This document shows positions 61,701 through 64,000 of a stretch of DNA of 64,000 nucleotides, in pieces. Below the pieces are notes generated by a model, which saw only the letters and a program-made list of their open reading frames with translations, was not told where the DNA came from and searched no databases. Position 1 is the stretch's first letter, and every line of letters begins with the position of its first letter. Source of the stretch: Orobanche coerulescens (taxonomy: Eukaryota > Streptophyta > Magnoliopsida > Lamiales > Orobanchaceae); assembly GCA_033398695.1 (NCBI GenBank), contig CM065819.1, positions 1,289,501-1,353,500 on the forward strand, in the 5' to 3' direction. Made by a program: the position numbers and the translations under genes.

Positions 61701-61741
61701 TGCGGCATGTAATATTCCCGGTTTGATCTGGAGGTGTTACA
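58734..61741 (+). repeat. TE-10 3' LTR
   Basis: Same ends, TATA box (about 59402-59410) and three-unit tandem repeat (60594-60795). Only scattered substitutions and small indels separate it from the 5' LTR. Confidence 0.93.
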
Positions 61742-62097
61742 ATAGAATCGAGCCACATAGAATTATTGAGAAAATAATATTTAGTAAAAATAAGTAATTG
61801 TAATTAATTTTAATAAATAAATATATGTTCTTTTCAATAAAAGTCAGTTGTAGCGACTTTATAAAATATTATTGATTCATTAATATTCTTACCAAAATAT
61901 ATATTTGCTAATTAATTCTACTGATCACTAACGAAATTTGGTTGGACTTGGTATAACAAAATGTTTCGAATTTATAAAGGCAAATATATCTAAGCGTCTT
62001 TTACTAAAATACTAATTGTATGTTTTAGTTGATAATAGATTATTTGGAATACAATGAAAATATTTTTATATTTTGTAGTTATTTATTTTTTATGCAG

Positions 62098-62920
62098 TGA
62101 AAAAATGTCAACTTTTAGAGAATGGATGTACGAAAAACGTCGTCGTCCCGACGGTATGATTACTAGAGAATTTATTGATGGTGTTAATATGTTTCTGGAT
62201 TTTAGATTCACTGGTGTACTAGTTGGTAGTAAGATATTATGTCCGTGCAAAAAGTGTAAGAATTGGCGTGAACGTGATCGCAATACAGTCATGCAACATT
62301 TATATCAGTGTGGATTTGCACCGGATTATCGTGTTTGGGTATGCCATGGTGAAGATTATCAAAATTGCGGGATCAATGATTACAATATAGGAGGATCATC
62401 TTCTACACCTGCAGAAACTTATTTTACATCACAAAGAGATATGGTCATGGATAGTTTTCCTCAATTTCGCAATTACATTGATAATGAGCCGGCAGAGCCA
62501 AATCGTGAAGCAAAATCATTTTATGATCTGTTAGAGTATGCTGATCGGCCTTTGTATGAGTTGCATAATAAATCGTTGTTGCAGTGGGTTACGGAGGTAA
62601 TGAATTTCAAGACGACGTATAATGCCTCACAAAAAGCAATGGATTATTTCATCAAAAGCAACAAAGGCATGGCACCGGAGCAATATCAGAGCCAAATCCC
62701 CGATAATTATTCCGAAGTAAAAAATATCATGTCGAAACTTGGTCTCCGAGTGATCAAGTATGATGTTTGTAGCAACAATTGTTTTCTGTACTATGGGGAA
62801 GGTGAGAGTTTGAAATTCTGTCCTAGTTGTGCAGCGCCACGGTACGAGGAAGGAAAATCGAGTGCACAAAAGAAATTGTGGTATTTTTCAATCACTGATA
62901 GGTTGAAGCGGCTGTATATG
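62098..62920 (+). pseudogene. CACTA (En/Spm) transposase, N-terminal part, truncated
   Basis: Likely coding start is the ATG at 62105 (MSTFREWMYEKRRRPDGM), just after a TATGCAG splice acceptor (62097); an upstream ATG at 62054 lies in the presumed intron. About 55 residues resemble the transposase-associated domain PF13963: REWMYEKRRRPDG, CPCKKCKNWRERDRN, MQHLYQCGFAPDYRVWVCHG. Next comes the start of Transposase_21 (PF02992): FYDLLEYADRPLYE, NYSEVKNIMSKLGL, CSNNCFLYYGEGE, CPSCAAPRYE, LWYFSITDRLKRLY. Homology stops there, before the catalytic core, at a tRNA T-arm-like segment; the frame runs on to 63034 without meaning. Gene interrupted upstream by TE-10 in its 5' intron. Confidence 0.8.
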
Positions 62921-62921
62921 T

Positions 62922-62948
62922 CGCGGGTTCGAATCCCGCGCCGGCCAC
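62922..62948 (+). other. tRNA T-arm-like segment at the transposase breakpoint
   Basis: GCGGG-TTCGAAT-CCCGC forms a perfect 5-bp T-stem with a 7-base T-loop, followed by GCCGGCCA like an acceptor end. No D or anticodon arm is visible upstream, so it is a partial tRNA or SINE scrap. Confidence 0.55.
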
Positions 62949-63735
62949 TGAGCTATGTTTTTTGGTTCAATTTTCTTTTAAATAGCATTGGTGTCACATA
63001 TGTGACGCCTTTACCCCTTCATAATTTTTTTTAATTAACAATGGCGTCACATGTGTGACGCCAATGTATTGGTTTTAATTAACAAGACACACTCTTCTTC
63101 ATAACCCGCTGCTCCTCCTTCTCCCTTTTCTGTTCTTCGAAACCTAATTCCCAATTTTAAAATCACTCCCCAATCTCCACGGTATTTTCCAAATTATTAA
63201 TTAAAGATTTGTTCTCCACCATATCAAGGACATATTGAATCGCTTCAAAAGGTATTTATCTTATTGATTTCGTATTTGTTTCTTGAAAGTGTTTCGAATT
63301 TGTTTCGTGAAATTTTTAGAATTTGATTTCGAATTTTTTCACATTTACAGTATGATGTATGATGTATGTATTGAAGTATGTTTGAATTTTGTGTGTTTGA
63401 AGTATGTATTCAAATGTGTTTGAAGTATTACAGTATGATGTGTGTTTGAAGTATGTATTCAAATGTGTTTGAATTTGATTTCGAATTTATTCACATTTCG
63501 TGTGCAGTATGTTTAAAGTATTTATGCAATATGTTTGAAGTATGTATGTATTATGTACTATAAATAAAGTTGGTTTTGCGGTATATGTGTTTAATCAAAA
63601 GTTGGTGTTCATGGAATGATTTTGGTGTTCTATTTTATTGTACTTTGTATTTCAGCTGTCGAGACGCAGTACCGACCAGCGTGCTGATGTTCCTTCTCAT
63701 ACCAGGGCACCTCGCCGGATGAGTATTAGTTCGTG
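62949..63735 (+). other. second gene start: dyads, noncoding exon, intron, coding start
   Basis: Dyads GGTGTCACATATGTGACGCC (about 62989-63008) and GGCGTCACATGTGTGACGCC (about 63043-63062). A noncoding exon ends CTTCAAAAG/GTATTT at 63251; an intron with repeated 'gtatgtattcaaatgtgtttga' units ends TTTCAG at 63655. The following exon reads SRRSTDQRADVPSHTRAPRR in one frame. It is cut at 63736 by an LTR. Product not recognised. Confidence 0.45.
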
Positions 63736-64000
63736 TAATATCCGCAATTTCGGATTTCCGGTAATTTTCTTTTTTCGGTGGAAGTCCTTTTCGACGACTC
63801 TATTGGGACCGTCTCATCATTCTAAGAATTATTAATTCTGGACTTTTTGTCATCCGAGTTCGTCTCGGTGTCGTTCTATTGAATTCCGTGTTCTTTAGCG
63901 ATTTTTCCACGTATGAGTTCGACTTTGTTAAATCACCATTAATTTTTGGAAACTGCAAAAATTCTGAATCTTTGCAATATTATAAAGCATCAAGTTAGAT
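63736..64000 (+). mobile_element. 5' start of another TGTAAYA LTR (window edge)
   Basis: TGTAATATCCGCAATTTCGG and the following 250 bp match the start of the TE-10 LTR at 53088. GTTCG (63731-63735) would be its left target duplication; the far end is outside the window. Confidence 0.85.

Larger units (their letters stand above)
53088..61741 (+). mobile_element. TE-10: complete LARD-like non-autonomous LTR retrotransposon
   Basis: 8654 bp with 3010-bp (53088-56097) and 3008-bp (58734-61741) LTRs, TGTAATATYCGC to GGTGTTACA, flanked by ATAGA (53083-53087, 61742-61746). PBS-like TGGTATCGGAGCTT at 56102-56115; purine tract AAGGAGGGTAGAA at 58721-58733. The 2636-bp interior lacks pol and holds only gag knuckle traces. 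Long LTRs with a short non-coding interior fit the LARD definition. Confidence 0.93.

Noticed and set aside
62922..62948. tRNA gene
   Set aside because: Only the T-arm and acceptor-like tail are present; no D or anticodon arm is recognisable upstream.

Overview
This window is repeat-dense plant nuclear DNA, most likely from a eudicot; the species cannot be fixed from the sequence. The signs are plant-type LTR retrotransposons (5-bp target duplications, PBS matching tRNA-iMet and tRNA-Asp, Athila-like gag), a Stowaway MITE, a hAT-type element, a CACTA (En/Spm) transposase fragment and a fragment of a plant LOG (cytokinin-activating) gene. No intact host gene was found. Almost all the DNA is transposons nested in each other.

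Layout. 1-3974: debris (end of a 'TGTAAYA' family LTR, unclassified DNA, an RNase H scrap, a truncated LTR, a possible copia-type LTR and leader). 3975-20970: minus-strand gag-only element TE-1 with about 3-kb LTRs; its left LTR holds the complete element TE-2 (5322-13474, TSD TCGGC). TE-1's other LTR preserves the unoccupied version of that site. 21280-36444: minus-strand element TE-3, whose left LTR contains a hAT-type element (23416-33221, TSD CCGTAGCG), which itself contains a complete Athila-like element TE-5 (23911-33059, TSD GTGTC). 36445-43396: TE-6, a plus-strand relative of TE-2 that has lost its 3' LTR. 43397-47969: pieces of the TGTAAYA family (TE-7, TE-8). 47970-52618: two inverted copies of another LTR (TE-9) around an intronless, broken LOG copy. 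52619-63735: a CACTA-like transposase gene, with an 8.65-kb complete non-autonomous LTR element (TE-10, TSD ATAGA) in its 5' intron, then a second similar gene start. 63736-64000: start of another TGTAAYA LTR.

How the parts work together. No reverse transcriptase or integrase coding region was seen apart from an RNase H scrap near 2.0 kb. TE-1, TE-2, TE-3, TE-5, TE-6 and TE-10 keep gag or traces of it plus the cis signals (LTR, PBS, polypurine tract), so they probably relied on partners elsewhere for pol. TE-2 and TE-6 share an unusual plan: sense gag facing an antisense, four-exon, three-intron gene (putative 'gypsy-type transposon' domain plus a long coiled coil) with its own TATA box. Exon lengths are nearly identical in both copies, with exon 2 exactly 165 bp. 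Across the LTR families, a GC-rich palindrome array whose sequence differs between families or subfamilies lies just upstream of the TATA box. In TE-5 this array has changed faster than the rest of the LTR while keeping its dyad symmetry. These two patterns are the most interesting signals here.
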